A DNA stretch of 64,000 nucleotides from Kordiimonas marina (GTDB lineage: Bacteria; Pseudomonadota; Alphaproteobacteria; Sphingomonadales; Kordiimonadaceae). The stretch is from assembly GCF_023006325.1 (NCBI RefSeq), contig NZ_JAINDF010000002.1, positions 186,001 to 250,000 on the forward strand. Direction: 5' to 3'. Position numbers and translations under genes: made by a program. Under the pieces are notes generated by a model. It searched no databases. It worked only from the letters and a program-made list of their open reading frames with translations, and had not been told where the DNA came from. Below, one piece after another: positions 62,848-64,000 of the stretch; position 1 is the first letter of the stretch; each line of letters opens with the position of its first letter.

Positions 62848-63096
62848 ATGAGAGCAGACATTAAAGCAAATCTACTGACGTTAGCGACGCCGGTGATTTT
62901 TATTGGTTCCGCATTTTTGTGGCCGTGGCCGTATCCACTTATTTCTCTGGTGTTTTTATTGGGACTCAATCTCGCGATCATGGAAATTGGCAGTTGTCCG
63001 CATTGTGGTAATAGCTTGTTCTGGAGGGCAAACGGATACTATGCGCCGTGGGCGTCTAGAAGATGTAGCCAGTGTGGTTCACTGGTTGACGAATAG
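62848..63096 (+). CDS. Small membrane protein with zinc-ribbon motif
   Basis: 82 residues: two membrane helices (about 8-25 and 28-44) and a C-terminal treble-clef-like ribbon CPHCG-x20-CSQCG. The four cysteines probably bind zinc. No family recognised. GAGAAG precedes the ATG. AT-rich like its neighbour. Its last 58 bases overlap, in antisense, the C-terminal extension of the amidohydrolase gene. Confidence 0.6.
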   Translation: MRADIKANLLTLATPVIFIGSAFLWPWPYPLISLVFLLGLNLAIMEIGSCPHCGNSLFWRANGYYAPWASRRCSQCGSLVDE

Positions 63097-64000
63097 AGCA
63101 CAATACCTACACGACTACAATAGAAGGCTCCCGGCCTTGACCGGGAGTTTTGTTTTATAGGCGTTTGGGCTTGCTGCGCAGCAGGGGCCTCAGCACCTTC
63201 TTCCGGTGCCTCATAGACCACCTTGCCTTTCACCATCGTCAGCACCGCGTGGCCCTTGGGGATTTCCATGGGGTCGACGGTCATCAGGTTGATGTTGAAG
63301 GCCGAAAGGTCCGCATCCTTGCCCACGGTGATGCTGCCCAGGTGATCTTCCTGGAAACTGGCATAGGCCGGCCACAGGGTGAACATCTTCAGGGCCTGTG
63401 CGCGGGTGACAGCCTCCTCCGGGTGCCAGTCCGGCGCCTGGAAGCCCTTCAGGTCATGGCGGTAAACGGCGGCGTAAAACTCGATCATCGGGTCACCGCG
63501 CTCGACCGGCGCGTCCGAGCCGCCGGGGACGATGTTACCGTCCTTGATCAGCGTCTCCCACGCGTAAGCGCCTTTGAGGCGGTCTTCCCCCAGGCGGGCC
63601 GGGGCGAAGTGGAAGTCCCCGATCGCGTGCGAGGGCTGCATCGACGGGATGATGCCCAGCGCGTGGAAGCGCGGAATGTCCGCGGGGTTGATGATCTGGC
63701 TGTGTTCGTCGCGCCAGCGCGGGTTGGCGATCTTGCGCTCGCTCACCGGCACATCGTTGAAGGCCTCCTGGTACCAGTCCAGCAGCAGCCGGTTGCCCCG
63801 GTCACCGATGGCGTGGGTGCAGACCTGGAAGCCCATCTTGAGCGCCTGTTCCATCACCGGCAGCACGTCGCTTTTTTCCGATACCAGCAGGCCGCTGGTG
63901 TCAGCGTCCGAATAGGGCTGAAGAAGCGCCGCGCCGCGGGAGCCGAGCGCGCCATCCATATAGAATTTGATCGCGCGGGCGATGATGCGGCCGTCGGCAT
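63039..64000 (-). CDS. Amidohydrolase family protein (YtcJ-like), C-terminal part
   Basis: The visible 320 residues are the C-terminal part of a YtcJ-like amidohydrolase; the gene continues past the right edge. KFYMDGALGSRGAALLQPYSD, CTHAIGDRGN (metal-binding His), DEHSQI, SMQPSHAI and GGSDAPVERGDP (catalytic Asp) are diagnostic. The family hydrolyses amides or related bonds using metal. Past the normal end (MVKGKVVYEAPEEG) about 55 residues of low-complexity and unrelated sequence run through a terminator and into antisense of the zinc-ribbon gene, suggesting an altered 3' end. Confidence 0.9.
   Translation of the reverse strand, partial: ADGRIIARAIKFYMDGALGSRGAALLQPYSDADTSGLLVSEKSDVLPVMEQALKMGFQVCTHAIGDRGNRLLLDWYQEAFNDVPVSERKIANPRWRDEHSQIINPADIPRFHALGIIPSMQPSHAIGDFHFAPARLGEDRLKGAYAWETLIKDGNIVPGGSDAPVERGDPMIEFYAAVYRHDLKGFQAPDWHPEEAVTRAQALKMFTLWPAYASFQEDHLGSITVGKDADLSAFNINLMTVDPMEIPKGHAVLTMVKGKVVYEAPEEGAEAPAAQQAQTPIKQNSRSRPGAFYCSRVGIVLYSSTSEPHWLHLLDAHGA
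63128..63156 (+). terminator. Terminator after the zinc-ribbon gene
   Basis: Stem ctcccgg/ccgggag (63128-63134 and 63141-63147) with a six-base loop, then TTTTGTTTTA. It lies inside the antisense coding end of the amidohydrolase. Confidence 0.75.

Noticed and set aside
1-64000. CRISPR arrays, insertion sequences or prophage genes
   Set aside because: No regularly spaced direct repeats, transposase, integrase or phage structural genes were seen on reading through the window.

Overview
The window is about 64 kb of GC-rich DNA (roughly 60% G+C by eye) and reads as an ordinary stretch of an alphaproteobacterial chromosome. The evidence for that class is the RegB/RegA (ActS/ActR) redox two-component pair, a MucR-family regulator, DUF3126 and MmcB proteins, and the order miaB-phoH-ybeY-corC-lnt. 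The order (Kordiimonadales is a guess) cannot be fixed from the sequence alone. Genes are dense, use both strands, and often overlap by 4 to 30 bases.

Layout. 1-4.2 kb: the 5' end of a PerM/AI-2E-like transporter, a short-chain dehydrogenase, a ZIP-like metal transporter behind a Zur-like palindrome, a tandem-FKBP lipoprotein, a DUF3253 protein and an orphan Hpt protein. 4.2-7.8 kb: the classical rpmH-rnpA-yidD-yidC-engB operon on the minus strand with a clear promoter. 8-14 kb: an orphan histidine kinase, a P1-family peptidase, a tRNA-Arg(ACG) followed by an AT-richer orphan gene, and small metabolic and hypothetical genes. 14-22 kb: a second Hpt protein, MmcB, a signalling cluster (HD-GYP-like receptor without metal ligands, LapG-like periplasmic cysteine peptidase, degenerate EAL protein), then regA, regB and a CobD/CbiB-like membrane protein. 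22-31 kb: ankyrin protein, SCO1, YcgN, metalloprotease, truncated hemoglobin, PBP1A, a TetR regulator with its operator, NfuA, polysaccharide deacetylase, TsaB and RimI. 31-40 kb: MucR, Fur, PlsC, MiaB, PhoH, YbeY, CorC, Lnt and TrmB. 40-50 kb: the rimP-nusA-ylxR-infB-rbfA-truB-rpsO-pnp transcription/translation operon. 50-64 kb: nitronate monooxygenase, three acetyltransferase genes (one fused to a MarR domain), an SH3 protein, a 2-hydroxyacid dehydrogenase, LepA, a candidate small RNA, an EAL protein, an S9 peptidase, a small AT-rich insert-like segment, and the 3' part of an amidohydrolase.

Most of the window is housekeeping: ribosome biogenesis, tRNA modification, membrane protein insertion, lipoprotein maturation and redox regulation. 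The less usual points are the c-di-GMP-type cluster whose catalytic motifs have decayed, the MarR-GNAT fusion beside its own GNAT paralogue, a CobD-like gene in the regBA operon with an apparent CTG start, a MucR protein lacking one zinc ligand, a possible terminator-type sRNA after lepA, and two AT-rich segments. No CRISPR array, insertion sequence, prophage or integrase gene was seen.
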